Positions 25,498 through 36,891 of a stretch of DNA of 55,790 nt are shown here, piece after piece. The first letter of the stretch is position 1, and every line of letters starts with the position of its first letter. Source of the DNA: Sandaracinobacter neustonicus (GTDB taxonomy: Bacteria; Pseudomonadota; Alphaproteobacteria; Sphingomonadales; Sphingomonadaceae); assembly GCF_006385875.1 (NCBI RefSeq), contig NZ_VFSU01000009.1, positions 1 to 55,790 on the forward strand, read 5' to 3'. The notes under the pieces were generated by a model, which searched no databases, was not told the origin of the DNA, and saw nothing but the letters and a program-made list of their open reading frames with translations. The position numbers and the translations under genes are program-made.

Positions 25498-25979
25498 GCG
25501 GGTCTCCTCTGCGTGAAGATCAGGACGAAGGCCCCGCACAGCGCGGCACCTGCCGAGATCAGCGCGTTCCACCCTGCCATGGAAATGCCCAGCAGGCTCC
25601 ATGGTATCTGGTCGCAGCGGACGAGCGGCGCGTTCATCAGCTTGTCCAGCATGTCTGCCGTGGACATGCCGGCGGAGACGGGCGCGGTGCAGGCGGTGAC
25701 GCCCTGCCACCATTTCAGCTCGACACCGGCGTGGAACAGCCCCAGCCCGGCGGCGATGGCCATCGCCAGCACCGCCAGCCAGCCGATGGCGCGGTTTCCG
25801 CTGATCAGCGCAAGGCCCGCCACCGCCAGCACCGCCAGATGCGCATAGCGCTGCCAGTAACACATTTCGCATGGAGCCAGCCCGCCGATGAACTGGAAGG
25901 CCAGCGCCCCCAGCAGCAGCGAGCCGGACACCGCGATCAGCAGCCAAGCGGCCTGCCGCACCCCCTTCGTGCGCGTCAT
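25494..25979 (-). CDS. dsbB: Disulfide bond formation protein B
   Basis: A 161-aa four-helix inner-membrane quinone oxidoreductase that re-oxidises DsbA. The first Cys pair is Cys37/Cys40 in APCEMCYWQRYAH and the second is Cys97 and Cys122 in the long periplasmic loop (VTACTAP ... VRCDQ). Start and stop both overlap neighbours by four bases (ctpA upstream, coq7 downstream), so translation is coupled. Confidence 0.94.
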   Translation of the reverse strand: MTRTKGVRQAAWLLIAVSGSLLLGALAFQFIGGLAPCEMCYWQRYAHLAVLAVAGLALISGNRAIGWLAVLAMAIAAGLGLFHAGVELKWWQGVTACTAPVSAGMSTADMLDKLMNAPLVRCDQIPWSLLGISMAGWNALISAGAALCGAFVLIFTQRRPA

Positions 25980-27313
25980 TTGTTCGACGAAGCCACCTGC
26001 GCCGGGGCGACCGGCTTCGCGCCAAGGCGGGAGACGAGCTTAACGGCATAATCCAGCTGGAAGTCGGTGATGCCCTGCTTTTTCAGCTCGTCGGCCGTCA
26101 TGCGGAAGCGGGGATCGGGCTTGCCGTCATCCTCGATCAGCTTGTCGTCGGCCTTCTTCTCGGCGATCAGATGGTTCCTGAGGTCCGCTTCGCGCAGGCG
26201 CGGCCTGTCGATGCGGCTGCCGTCTGTCAGTTGCGGCACCTTGATGTCGGGATCAATCCCGGCCTCCTGCACGGATCGGCCGGAGGGCGTGTAATAACGC
26301 GCCGTCGTCAGCCGCAGCCCCGAATCGGCGCTCAGCGGGATCAGCGTCTGCACACTGCCCTTGCCGAAGGTGCGCTGGCCCAGCACGATGGCGCGCTTCT
26401 GATCCTGCAACGCCCCCGCGACGATTTCGGCGGCAGAGGCCGAGCCTTCGTCCACCAGCACGACGATGGGCTTGCCGCCCGTCAGATCGTCTGCGCGGGC
26501 ATAGTAACGCTCGATATCGTCCTTCGTGCGGCCGCGCTGGCTGACGATCTCGCCGCGCTCAAGGAAGGCGTCCGTCACTTCGATGGCCTGATCCAGCAGC
26601 CCGCCGGGGTTGGAGCGCAGATCGATCACATAGCCCGCCACATCGGGGCCGATCTTCTTCGAAAGCTCCGTCACGGCCTGCCTTGTGGCTTCGCCCGTCT
26701 GCCGGTTGAAGCTGGCGATGCGGATCACGCCCACATTGCCCTTCGCCTCCCAGCGGACCGGGCGCACCTTGATCACTTCGCGGGTGAGATCGAAGGTCAG
26801 CGGCTTGGGCGCGCCAGGGCGCACCACCGTCAGCTTGATCTTGGTGCCGGGCGTGCCGCGCATCTTGTCCACCGCTTCGTTCAGGGTGGAGCCGTAGAGC
26901 AGCTGATCGTCGATATGGGTGATGAAGTCGCCGGACTTGATGCCCGCGCGCGCAGCCGGGGTGTCATCCGTGGGGGACACCACGCGCACCGCGCCCTCGT
27001 CGCTGGATACGGTGAGGCCGAGGCCGCCATATTCGCCGTCCGTCTGGCTGCGCATATTTTCGCTGTCGCGCGCGTCCAGATAGCTGCTGTGCGGATCGAG
27101 GCTGGCCAGCATGCCGTTAATCGCGCCTTCGATCAGCTTTTTATCATCCACCTGATCCACATAGGATTCGCGCACCTTCAGGAACACGTCCATCAGCGTG
27201 TCCAGCTCTCGCCAGGTTTCGTTGCCGCGCGCGGCGTTCACGGCGGTGGGCGCGGTGATCGCCAGCAGGGCGCCTGCTGTCCCGGCCAGAAACGTGTGCA
27301 CAATCGGCTTCAT
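25976..27313 (-). CDS. ctpA: C-terminal processing peptidase, S41 family
   Basis: A 445-aa periplasmic serine protease. A signal peptide (KPIVHTFLAGTAGALLAI...) is followed by the N-terminal helical part (MDVFLKVRESYVDQVDDKKL), a PDZ domain (about 85-170, GGLGLTVSSDEGAVRVVSP), and the S41 core with the catalytic Ser in VDEGSASAAEIVAGAL and Lys in VLGQRTFGKGSVQT. It trims C-termini of envelope proteins. It is followed directly by dsbB. In many alphaproteobacteria an EnvC-like M23 peptidase gene sits between rlmH and ctpA; it is missing here, with only 111 bases between the two genes. Confidence 0.95.
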   Translation of the reverse strand: MKPIVHTFLAGTAGALLAITAPTAVNAARGNETWRELDTLMDVFLKVRESYVDQVDDKKLIEGAINGMLASLDPHSSYLDARDSENMRSQTDGEYGGLGLTVSSDEGAVRVVSPTDDTPAARAGIKSGDFITHIDDQLLYGSTLNEAVDKMRGTPGTKIKLTVVRPGAPKPLTFDLTREVIKVRPVRWEAKGNVGVIRIASFNRQTGEATRQAVTELSKKIGPDVAGYVIDLRSNPGGLLDQAIEVTDAFLERGEIVSQRGRTKDDIERYYARADDLTGGKPIVVLVDEGSASAAEIVAGALQDQKRAIVLGQRTFGKGSVQTLIPLSADSGLRLTTARYYTPSGRSVQEAGIDPDIKVPQLTDGSRIDRPRLREADLRNHLIAEKKADDKLIEDDGKPDPRFRMTADELKKQGITDFQLDYAVKLVSRLGAKPVAPAQVASSNK

Positions 27314-27424
27314 CGACAGACCCTCTTGGGTTGATGCCCCGGCGCAACTCCCGCACCGGATTCACCCATAATTGCAATTTATGAGAGTGGCAGTTTGAAC
27401 CTCCGCTGAAAAGAGGGGGGGGCA

Positions 27425-27841
27425 TCATTCACGATGATAGGGGTGGCCCGTGAGGATGGAAAAGGCGCGATACAACTGTTCCGCCAGCATGGCGCGGGCC
27501 AGAAGATGCGGCCATGTGGCCGGGCCGAGCGCCAGCACAAGGTCTGCCGTGTCGCGGGTTTCCGCCTTGTGGCCGTCTGCCGGGCCAAGCAGGAAGCGCA
27601 CGTCGCGCACGCCGCCGTCTCTCCACTGGCCCAGCCGCTGCGCAAAGGCCTCGCTGGAAAGCGCCTTGCCGCGTTCGTCCAGCACCACGGTGCGGCTGTT
27701 GGCGGGCGCGGGCGGGAAGGTGGCGCTCTCTGCCAGTTCGATCACGGACGCGCCCCACGGGATGCGCTTCAGATAGCGGTCGACAAGCTCCGATTCCGCG
27801 CCGCGCCCGGCCTTGCCATAGGCGAGTATGCTGAACTTCAG
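27425..27841 (-). CDS. rlmH: 23S rRNA (pseudouridine1915-N3)-methyltransferase, CTG start
   Basis: A 138-aa SPOUT methyltransferase acting on pseudouridine 1915 of 23S rRNA. The C-terminus LLARAMLAEQLYRAFSILTGHPYHRE is diagnostic. The N-terminus must begin KFSILAYGKAGRGAESELVDRYLKR, which is preceded only by CTG: the first in-frame GTG is at residue 34 and would delete the first strand and helix, and no ATG, GTG or TTG precedes it (in-frame TAA two codons upstream). CTG overlaps the rsfS stop as CTGA, where relatives would have ATGA. The SAM-loop reads FLLGPADGH, with Pro where Gly is usual. Confidence 0.9.
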   Translation of the reverse strand: MKFSILAYGKAGRGAESELVDRYLKRIPWGASVIELAESATFPPAPANSRTVVLDERGKALSSEAFAQRLGQWRDGGVRDVRFLLGPADGHKAETRDTADLVLALGPATWPHLLARAMLAEQLYRAFSILTGHPYHRE

Positions 27842-28215
27842 GGTTTAGCACCCTCGGCACGAACCGGCGCGCCGTCCGCGTCAAACGCCCACATCTTTTC
27901 CAGCCCGTAGAATTGCCGCACTTCGGGGCGGAACAAATGGACGATCACGTCATGCGCGTCGATCAGCACCCAGTCCGCGCTGGCCAGCCCTTCGATCTTC
28001 ACATTGCGGTGCAACGATTGCTTCACTTCCGATTCGATGCGCTGCGCCAGCGCCGCCACCTGCCGGGTGGAGCGGCCGGAGGCGACCACCATATGATCGG
28101 CAATGGCGCTTTTCCCGGCCAGCGGGATGCTCACCACCTCTTCGGCCTGCCCGTCTTCCAGGCATTTCAGGATCAGCTTGTGGAGCGCGTCCACATTCTT
28201 TTCGGCGTCAGTCAA
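27838..28215 (-). CDS. rsfS: Ribosome silencing factor
   Basis: A 125-aa protein that binds L14 and blocks subunit joining in starvation. The family core is AIADHMVVASGRSTRQVAALAQRI, then IEGLASADWVLIDAHDVIVHLFRPEVRQFYGLEKMW, at normal length. It overlaps nadD upstream by four bases and rlmH downstream by four bases. The tail DADGAPVRAEGAKP is variable. Confidence 0.95.
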   Translation of the reverse strand: MTDAEKNVDALHKLILKCLEDGQAEEVVSIPLAGKSAIADHMVVASGRSTRQVAALAQRIESEVKQSLHRNVKIEGLASADWVLIDAHDVIVHLFRPEVRQFYGLEKMWAFDADGAPVRAEGAKP

Positions 28216-28823
28216 TCTTCACTATCCTGTTGCAAGCGGAGGTCATCAGCCCAATCGGGGTCGGCACGGCGGATCGCAGTCGCAGACCGCTGATCAAGGC
28301 CAAGGTTCACGAGCGCCAGCCCGGGCAGATGCCAATTCCTCCATCCGGCGGGGTTCTGGTGACGCCAGCGGCGCAGCCAGCCCATGGCCGGGGCGAACTG
28401 GCTGCGCCCAACATAGGGCGAACGCGCCATCACCACAATCGGAACCTGCCGGGCAATCTGCCGCCATGCGGCCCAGCGGTGGAATTGCTGCAGATTGTCC
28501 GATCCCATCAGCCACAGGAATTTCACCTGCGGGTAACGCCGCTTCAGCGCTTCGATGGTGTCGATGGTCAGTTGCGTGCCCAGCTCCGCCTCGATCCCCG
28601 TCACGCGGATGCGCGGATGTCGCGCCGCCGCCTTGCCCGATGCGATTCGCAGGGCCAGCGGGGCCATCCCGGCCACCGGCTTCAGCGGATTCTGCGGGGA
28701 CACCAGCCACCAGACCTCGTCCAGCCCCAGCCGCTCCAGCGCCGCCACACTCATCCGCCGGTGGCCGCCATGCGCCGGATTGAACGATCCGCCCAGCAGG
28801 CCGACTGTGAAGCCTTTCTTCAA
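28212..28823 (-). CDS. nadD: Nicotinate-nucleotide adenylyltransferase
   Basis: A 203-aa nucleotidyltransferase forming nicotinate adenine dinucleotide in NAD synthesis. The nucleotide-binding motif [18 protein letters not shown] and the later [14 protein letters not shown] are family marks. The start is TTG (28821-28823), overlapping the proA stop as TTGA; no ATG or GTG precedes the GSFNP motif in frame. The C-terminus ([16 protein letters not shown]) is slightly short, but the ISSTxIR-type motif reads RSATAIRR. Confidence 0.92.
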   Translation of the reverse strand: MKKGFTVGLLGGSFNPAHGGHRRMSVAALERLGLDEVWWLVSPQNPLKPVAGMAPLALRIASGKAAARHPRIRVTGIEAELGTQLTIDTIEALKRRYPQVKFLWLMGSDNLQQFHRWAAWRQIARQVPIVVMARSPYVGRSQFAPAMGWLRRWRHQNPAGWRNWHLPGLALVNLGLDQRSATAIRRADPDWADDLRLQQDSED

Positions 28824-30079
28824 ACCGGCCTCACCTGCCCACTTCCCGTCACGACAGTCTTGTAGCTGGTGAGGCCCTCCAGCGCGACGGGGCCGCGCGC
28901 ATGCAGGCGGCCGGTGGCGATGCCGATTTCCGCGCCGAAGCCGAATTCGCCGCCGTCGGCGAATTGCGTGGAGGCGTTCCACAGCAGGATCGCCGAATCG
29001 ACCGCCGCCAGAAAGCGCTGCGCAACGGCTTCATCGGCGCTCACGATGGCGTCTGTATGGTGGCTGCCGTGCGCCTCGATATGGGCAATCGCCCCTTCCA
29101 CGCCATCCACCTGTGCCACGGCGCAGATGGCGTCCAGATATTCGGTGTCCCAATCCTCTGGCACGGCCGGTTTCAGCCGCGCGTCCAGCGGCAGCAGGGC
29201 CGCCTCGGCCCGGCATTCGCACCCCGCATCCAGCAGCGCAGCCAGCAGGGCGGGGGTTTGCGGATAGGCGCGGTCGATCAGCAGGGTTTCCATCGCCCCG
29301 CAGACGCCGGTGCGGCGCAGCTTGGCGTTCAGCACAACCGCCCGGGCCATCTCCGGGTTGGCCGCGCCATCCACATAGACATGGTTGTTCCCGTCCAGAT
29401 GCGCCAGCACGGGCACCCGCGCTTCGGCCTGCACGCGCGCGACGAGGCTTTTGCCGCCGCGCGGGATGATCACGTCGATCAGCCCCGCCGCGCCAAGCAT
29501 TGCCCCCACCATGGCGCGATCCGTGGTGGGCACCAGCTGGATCGCATCCGCCGGAAGCCCGGCGGCGGCCAGCCCGGCCGCCAGACAGCGGTGCAGCGCA
29601 CGGTTGCTCTCCGCCGCTTCCGATCCGCCGCGCAGGATGCAGGCATTGCCCGCCATCAGGCACAGCACACCCGCGTCCGCCGTGACGTTGGGGCGGCTTT
29701 CGAAAATGATGCCGATCACCCCCAGCGGCACCCGCACCCGGCGGAATTGCAGCCCGTTGGGCTGCCGCCATTCGCGGATGGTTTCGCCCACCGGATCGGG
29801 CAGGGCGGCCACCTGCGCCACGGCGTCAGCGATACCCTCGACGCGCGCCGGGGTCAGCAGAAGCCTGTCCTGCATGGCGGGGCTGAGGCCATCGGCTGCG
29901 GCCATGTCGCGGGCATTGGCGGCCAGAATGTCGGCGGCGTTGGCGCGGATCGCGGCGGCCATCGCCTGCACCGCCGCAGCCTTCACGGCGGTGGGTGCAG
30001 CCGCGACCAGCCGTGCAGCGGCGCCCGCCCGCGCGCCCATGTCTGCCATCAGCAGGTCCGGCGTCAGTCCCATGTTCAC
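28820..30079 (-). CDS. proA: Gamma-glutamyl phosphate reductase
   Basis: A 419-aa aldehyde-dehydrogenase-fold enzyme making glutamate semialdehyde for proline synthesis. Visible marks are [45 protein letters not shown] and the active-site region [16 protein letters not shown] with the catalytic Cys, then [28 protein letters not shown] near the end. It begins with GTG at 30077-30079 overlapping the proB stop (GTGA), with an ATG two codons later as alternative. Confidence 0.96.
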   Translation of the reverse strand: MNMGLTPDLLMADMGARAGAAARLVAAAPTAVKAAAVQAMAAAIRANAADILAANARDMAAADGLSPAMQDRLLLTPARVEGIADAVAQVAALPDPVGETIREWRQPNGLQFRRVRVPLGVIGIIFESRPNVTADAGVLCLMAGNACILRGGSEAAESNRALHRCLAAGLAAAGLPADAIQLVPTTDRAMVGAMLGAAGLIDVIIPRGGKSLVARVQAEARVPVLAHLDGNNHVYVDGAANPEMARAVVLNAKLRRTGVCGAMETLLIDRAYPQTPALLAALLDAGCECRAEAALLPLDARLKPAVPEDWDTEYLDAICAVAQVDGVEGAIAHIEAHGSHHTDAIVSADEAVAQRFLAAVDSAILLWNASTQFADGGEFGFGAEIGIATGRLHARGPVALEGLTSYKTVVTGSGQVRPV

Positions 30080-31200
30080 AGCATCACCATCTGGTCCCGG
30101 TGGATCATCGCACTGCGCGGAGCATAGCCCAGAATCTCGCGCAGGGCCTCCCGGCTTTTGCCCGCGATGGCGCGGGCGTCGGCCGCGTCATAACCCACCA
30201 GCCCGCGCGCCAGCAGCTTGCCCGCTTCATCCAGAACGTCCACCGCGTCGCCCCGGCGGAACTGCCCCTCGATGCCGATCACGCCCGCCGCCAGCAGGCT
30301 TTTGCCGCCCTTCAGCGCGCGCACCGCGCCGGCATCCAGCGTCAGCCGGCCTTCCACCTGCATCCGCCCGGCCAGCCACGCCTTGCGTGACGTCATCGGG
30401 TCCGGCGCTTCGAAAATGGTGCCATGGCCGGTTTCGATGAACTGCTTCAGCGGATGCGCCGGCGCGCCCGCGACGATGGCGACGGGAATTCCGGCAGCAT
30501 GGGCGATGCGCGCCGCTTCCACCTTGGCCACCATTCCGCCGGAGCCCATGCCCGAGGAGGAGGCCCGGCTGGCCATATGCGCCACCGCCGAGATGTCGGA
30601 GACGGTGGGGATCAGCTCGGCCGCCGGATCTTCCGCCGGATTGGCGGTGTAAAGCCCGTCGATATCGGACAGCAGCACCAGCGCATCCGCCCGCGCCGCC
30701 TGCGCCGCGCGGGCGGCCAGCCGATCATTGTCGCCAAAGCGGATTTCCTCGGTGGCGACCGAATCATTCTCGTTCAGGATCGGCACCACCCCAAGGCTCA
30801 GCAAGCGGCTGAGCGTGGCCGAGGCGTTCAGGAAGCGCCGCCGGTCCTCGAAATCGCCCAGCGTCACCAGCATCTGCGCCGCGACGATGCCATGCTTGCC
30901 CAGCAGTTCCGCCCACAGCCCGGCGAGGATGATCTGCCCGGTGGCGGCGGCGGCCTGCGCATCCTCAAGGCTGGCCCGCCCGCCCTTCGCCAGCTTCAGC
31001 CGCCGGGAGCCCAGCGCAATCGCCCCGGACGATACCAGAATCACCTGCTGCCCGCCCGCATGGGCAGCGGCGATATCGGCCACCAGCGTTTCCAGCCACG
31101 CCCGCCGCACCTCGCCGGATTTCTCCACAAGCAACGCCGACCCCACTTTCAGGGTGAGGCGTGGGGCGCGGGCAAATGGCAAGGTGCGGGCGTTTGACAC
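30076..31200 (-). CDS. proB: Glutamate 5-kinase
   Basis: A 374-aa amino-acid kinase with a C-terminal PUA domain. [54 protein letters not shown] and [19 protein letters not shown] are standard; the PUA domain is about 280-365 ([22 protein letters not shown]). The GTG at 31198-31200 gives the normal length; the frame continues upstream only as antisense to the next gene. It starts the proB-proA-nadD-rsfS-rlmH chain of overlapping genes. Confidence 0.95.
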   Translation of the reverse strand: MSNARTLPFARAPRLTLKVGSALLVEKSGEVRRAWLETLVADIAAAHAGGQQVILVSSGAIALGSRRLKLAKGGRASLEDAQAAAATGQIILAGLWAELLGKHGIVAAQMLVTLGDFEDRRRFLNASATLSRLLSLGVVPILNENDSVATEEIRFGDNDRLAARAAQAARADALVLLSDIDGLYTANPAEDPAAELIPTVSDISAVAHMASRASSSGMGSGGMVAKVEAARIAHAAGIPVAIVAGAPAHPLKQFIETGHGTIFEAPDPMTSRKAWLAGRMQVEGRLTLDAGAVRALKGGKSLLAAGVIGIEGQFRRGDAVDVLDEAGKLLARGLVGYDAADARAIAGKSREALREILGYAPRSAMIHRDQMVML

Positions 31201-31306
31201 GGCGGATGGCCCTACAGGCCGCCCGCGCGGAAGGCGAGTGTGAAAGATTAGAGGCCGCCGGGGAGGCCGCCTCGACAGGCGGCGTGCCGAACGATAACGT
31301 GAGGCC

Positions 31307-33903
<2,597 letters not shown>

Positions 33904-33973
33904 TCAGCGAATCAGGTCCAGTCAGCGGCGGTGCGCACCGATTGGCGACGCGCACATGCAAAGGACCTTGAAT

Positions 33974-34129
33974 ATGCTGAAGCAATCGATTGTTGCCGCA
34001 GCTCTGACCTTCGCTCTTGCCAGCGGCGCTTATGCCGCGACAAGTGCCCCCAAGGAACCAGCAAAAGCCTCGCAGCACCAGAAAAAGGAAGCTGCGAAGC
34101 ATGAAAAGGCTGCGGTCGCGCCGAAATAA
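33974..34129 (+). CDS. Small secreted cationic peptide
   Basis: A 51-aa protein: signal peptide MLKQSIVAAALTFALASGAYA, then about 30 residues rich in Lys, Ala, His and Gln (ATSAPKEPAKASQHQKK...). The composition recalls acid-shock-type periplasmic proteins, but no family can be named. AAGGAC lies 7 bases before the ATG at 33974, and a perfect terminator follows. It lies on the plus strand inside the otherwise minus-strand rpmA-obgE interval, in a frame whose longer 5' extension is not needed. Confidence 0.75.
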   Translation: MLKQSIVAAALTFALASGAYAATSAPKEPAKASQHQKKEAAKHEKAAVAPK

Positions 34130-34152
34130 GGCAGACCAGAGCCGAAACGAGA

Positions 34153-34185
34153 AGGCCGGAGCGGAAGCTCCGGCCTTTCTTGTTT
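34153..34185 (+). terminator. Strong rho-independent terminator
   Basis: Stem AAGGCCGGAGC-GGAA-GCTCCGGCCTT followed by TCTTGTTT on the plus strand. It ends the small cationic peptide gene. Confidence 0.85.
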
Positions 34186-34246
34186 CAGAAACCCGTCGCC
34201 GGGGTCTGAATGGGCCGGGCCGCCAAAGCGGCCCGTTCACTTGGTC

Positions 34247-34513
<267 letters not shown>

Positions 34514-34525
34514 TTCAGGGGCTCC

Positions 34526-34819
34526 TTAAGCGATCGAGAGAATCTTCAGCACCGTCTGGTGCTGGCGATGGCCGTTCTTGCGGCGATAATTGTGGCGGCG
34601 CTTCTTCTTGAAGATCGTCACCTTGTCGCCCCGGTTGTGGGCGACGATTTCGGCGGTGACCTTGGCCTTGCCGGCGTCCTTCAGCGCGCCGCCGTCAGAG
34701 ACGAGCAGCACATCAAGGCTCACCTGGCTGCCGGCATCGCCGTCCAGCTTTTCGACCGTGATCTGGTCATCGGCGGCAACCCGATATTGCTTGCCACCCG
34801 TGCGCACCACCGCGAACAT
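34526..34819 (-). CDS. rplU: 50S ribosomal protein L21
   Basis: A 97-aa ribosomal protein. The start [20 protein letters not shown] and the C-terminal [24 protein letters not shown] are diagnostic. The ATG is at 34817-34819; the longer frame upstream runs through the leader and is rejected. It heads rplU-rpmA. Confidence 0.97.
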   Translation of the reverse strand: MFAVVRTGGKQYRVAADDQITVEKLDGDAGSQVSLDVLLVSDGGALKDAGKAKVTAEIVAHNRGDKVTIFKKKRRHNYRRKNGHRQHQTVLKILSIA

Positions 34820-34851
34820 CTCGAAATCCTCATCATCAAGACAGCAAAGGC

Positions 34852-34881
34852 GGCAGGCCCCTGCCGGAACAGGGGTGCCGC
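34852..34881 (-). promoter_or_regulatory. Structured leader of rplU-rpmA
   Basis: In the rplU 5' leader (minus strand), CGGCA/TGCCG and CCCCTG/CAGGGG can pair as a two-tier hairpin with a TTCCGG loop. It lies between the promoter and the start codon and could be an L21 autoregulatory or termination structure. This is by-eye inference. Confidence 0.4.
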
Positions 34882-34892
34882 GAAAGCCGGTG

Positions 34893-34921
34893 CCTTTATG
34901 GATCGACTCGCCGATTGTCAA
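34893..34921 (-). promoter_or_regulatory. Promoter of rplU-rpmA
   Basis: On the minus strand, TTGACA (34921-34916), 17 bases, then TAAAGG (34898-34893). The perfect -35 and the spacing make this the strongest sigma70-like promoter I see in the window. It predicts a leader of about 65 bases that contains the hairpin at 34852-34881. Confidence 0.6.
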
Positions 34922-35054
34922 CCAACCAGAGACACTGGCAGCCGCTCAAGCAAGCCGGACACGCCATCAAAATGCGCTTTGTGTTGGCCGCGCGCAAGAC
35001 TATCTCGCAAGATCAGAGAGGGGCGACAATCCCAAGGTGAAGGCTGAAAATCCT

Positions 35055-36881
35055 ATGAAAACCTATCTGCTGGCGGGCCCGGCGCTTCTGGCCGCTATCT
35101 CGCCGATCCCTGCGGCTGCGCAGGTGAAGGACGCCCCTGCCGCCGTGATCGCGGTGGATACGCCATCTGCGAACCTGCAGCGCCTGTTCCTGCAGAGCGA
35201 CGAGGAGAATCTGAAGCGCAACCCGCTGAACGCGCTGTTCCGCGGTGACACGCGCTATGCCGACCAGTTCGGCGACTATATCTCCGACGCGTATCTCGCG
35301 GCCGAGAAGGCGGCGGCGGAAGCCGATCTGAAGGCGCTGGCCGCCATCGACCGTTCGAAGCTGAGCGCGGACGAGCAGATCAGCTATGACGTGTTCAAAT
35401 GGCAGCGGGACTCGCAGCTGAAGGGCTATGATCCCGCGATCCTGAACGTCTCGAAGCTGCTGCCGATCGACCATTTCAACGGCATCCACCAGTTCGTGCC
35501 CGATATCTTTTCGGGCACCTCCATCGCCCAGTTCAAAACGGTGAAGGATTATGAGGACAATCTGAAGCGGCTGGACGGCTTTGCCGTGGCGCTGGATGCC
35601 GTGCTGGGCCGGATGAAGCAGGGCGTGGCCGCAGGCGTGGTGCAGCCCAAGCTGGTGACGGAACGGGTGTTGGATCAGCTGAACCGCCATGTGGATAGCG
35701 GCGTGGACGCCATGCCGCTGATGATGCCGGTGCAGAAATTCCCCGAAGGCATTTCAGCGGCCGATCAGGCCCGGCTGAAAGAGGCTTACACGGTGAAGGT
35801 GCGCGACGTGATCCTGCCGCGCTACAAGGCGCTGCGCGATTACACCCGCGACGTGTATCTGCCTGCCAGCCGCGGCAATGACCGCCCCGGTCTTGTCTCC
35901 ATGCCGGGCGGGCCGGACCTGTATCGCTACCTCGTTTCCACCCACACCACCACGAACATGACGCCGGACGAAATCCACAACCTCGGCCTCTCCGAAGTGA
36001 AGCGCATTCACGGCGAGATGGAAAAGGTGATGAAAGAGGTGGGCTTCAAGGGCACGCTGGCTGAGTTCTTCGTCTACATCAAGGAAGATCCGAAGTTCAA
36101 ACCGGCCAGCCGCGAAGCGCTGACGCAGGGCTATTACGACATCGGCAAGCGGGTGGAGGTGGCGCTGCCGAAGCTGTTCCGCACCGTGCCGAAGACACCG
36201 CTGGAAATCCGCCCCTATCCGCCCTTCCTTGAAAAGGATTCGGCTGGCGGCTCCTATATGCCCGGCCCGCCGGACGGGTCGCGGCCCGGCATCTTCTATT
36301 TCAACGCCTATGATCTGCCGAGCCGCACCACGCCGGGGATGGAGACGCTGTATCTCCACGAAGGCAAGCCGGGGCACCATTTCCAGATCGCGCTGGCGCT
36401 GGAGAATGACAAGCTGCCCAGCTTCCAGCGCTTTGGCGGCAACACCGCCTTTGCCGAAGGCTGGGGCCTCTATGCCGAAAGCCTTGGCAAGGAACTGGGC
36501 ATGTTCACCGATCCGTATCAATATTACGGACGGCTGGACGACGAGATGCTGCGCGCCATGCGGCTGGTGGTGGACACCGGCCTGCACGACAAGGGCTGGA
36601 GCCGCCAGCAGGCGATCGATTATATGCTCGCCAACTCGTCGCAAGGCCCCACGGATGTGGTGAACGAAGTGGATCGCTATGTGGCGATGCCGGGGCAGGC
36701 GCTGGCCTATAAGGTGGGCGATCTGCGCATTCAGGCCGCGCGCAAGCGGGCGGAAAAGGCGCTGGGCAAGAATTTCGACATCCGCGCCTTCCACGAACAG
36801 GTGCTGATGACGGGCGCGCTGCCGCTGGAAGTGCTGGACGCGAAGATCGACCGCTGGATCGCCAGCGGCGGCAAGAGCTGA
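35055..36881 (+). CDS. Secreted DUF885 family protein (putative metallopeptidase)
   Basis: A 608-aa exported protein. The signal peptide (KTYLLAGPALLAAISPIPAAA) is followed by a long helical DUF885 domain. The C-terminal half holds the likely zinc site ETLYLHEGKPGHHFQ with the family HExxPGHH-like pattern, then NTAFAEGWGLYAESLG with a candidate Glu ligand. The family resembles M2/M3-like carboxypeptidase folds but has little experimental work. The ATG is at 35055. It is divergent from rplU, with about 235 bases between, and may be transcribed from its own promoter there. Confidence 0.9.
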   Translation: MKTYLLAGPALLAAISPIPAAAQVKDAPAAVIAVDTPSANLQRLFLQSDEENLKRNPLNALFRGDTRYADQFGDYISDAYLAAEKAAAEADLKALAAIDRSKLSADEQISYDVFKWQRDSQLKGYDPAILNVSKLLPIDHFNGIHQFVPDIFSGTSIAQFKTVKDYEDNLKRLDGFAVALDAVLGRMKQGVAAGVVQPKLVTERVLDQLNRHVDSGVDAMPLMMPVQKFPEGISAADQARLKEAYTVKVRDVILPRYKALRDYTRDVYLPASRGNDRPGLVSMPGGPDLYRYLVSTHTTTNMTPDEIHNLGLSEVKRIHGEMEKVMKEVGFKGTLAEFFVYIKEDPKFKPASREALTQGYYDIGKRVEVALPKLFRTVPKTPLEIRPYPPFLEKDSAGGSYMPGPPDGSRPGIFYFNAYDLPSRTTPGMETLYLHEGKPGHHFQIALALENDKLPSFQRFGGNTAFAEGWGLYAESLGKELGMFTDPYQYYGRLDDEMLRAMRLVVDTGLHDKGWSRQQAIDYMLANSSQGPTDVVNEVDRYVAMPGQALAYKVGDLRIQAARKRAEKALGKNFDIRAFHEQVLMTGALPLEVLDAKIDRWIASGGKS

Positions 36882-36891
36882 GGGGTTTGCC

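Noticed and set aside
27429-27884. 151-aa frame covering rlmH in another frame
   Set aside because: Arg-rich shadow; the rlmH frame carries the diagnostic C-terminus.
34820-34921. 34-residue N-terminal extension of L21
   Set aside because: L21 proteins start at [12 protein letters not shown]; the extension lies across the hairpin leader and promoter.
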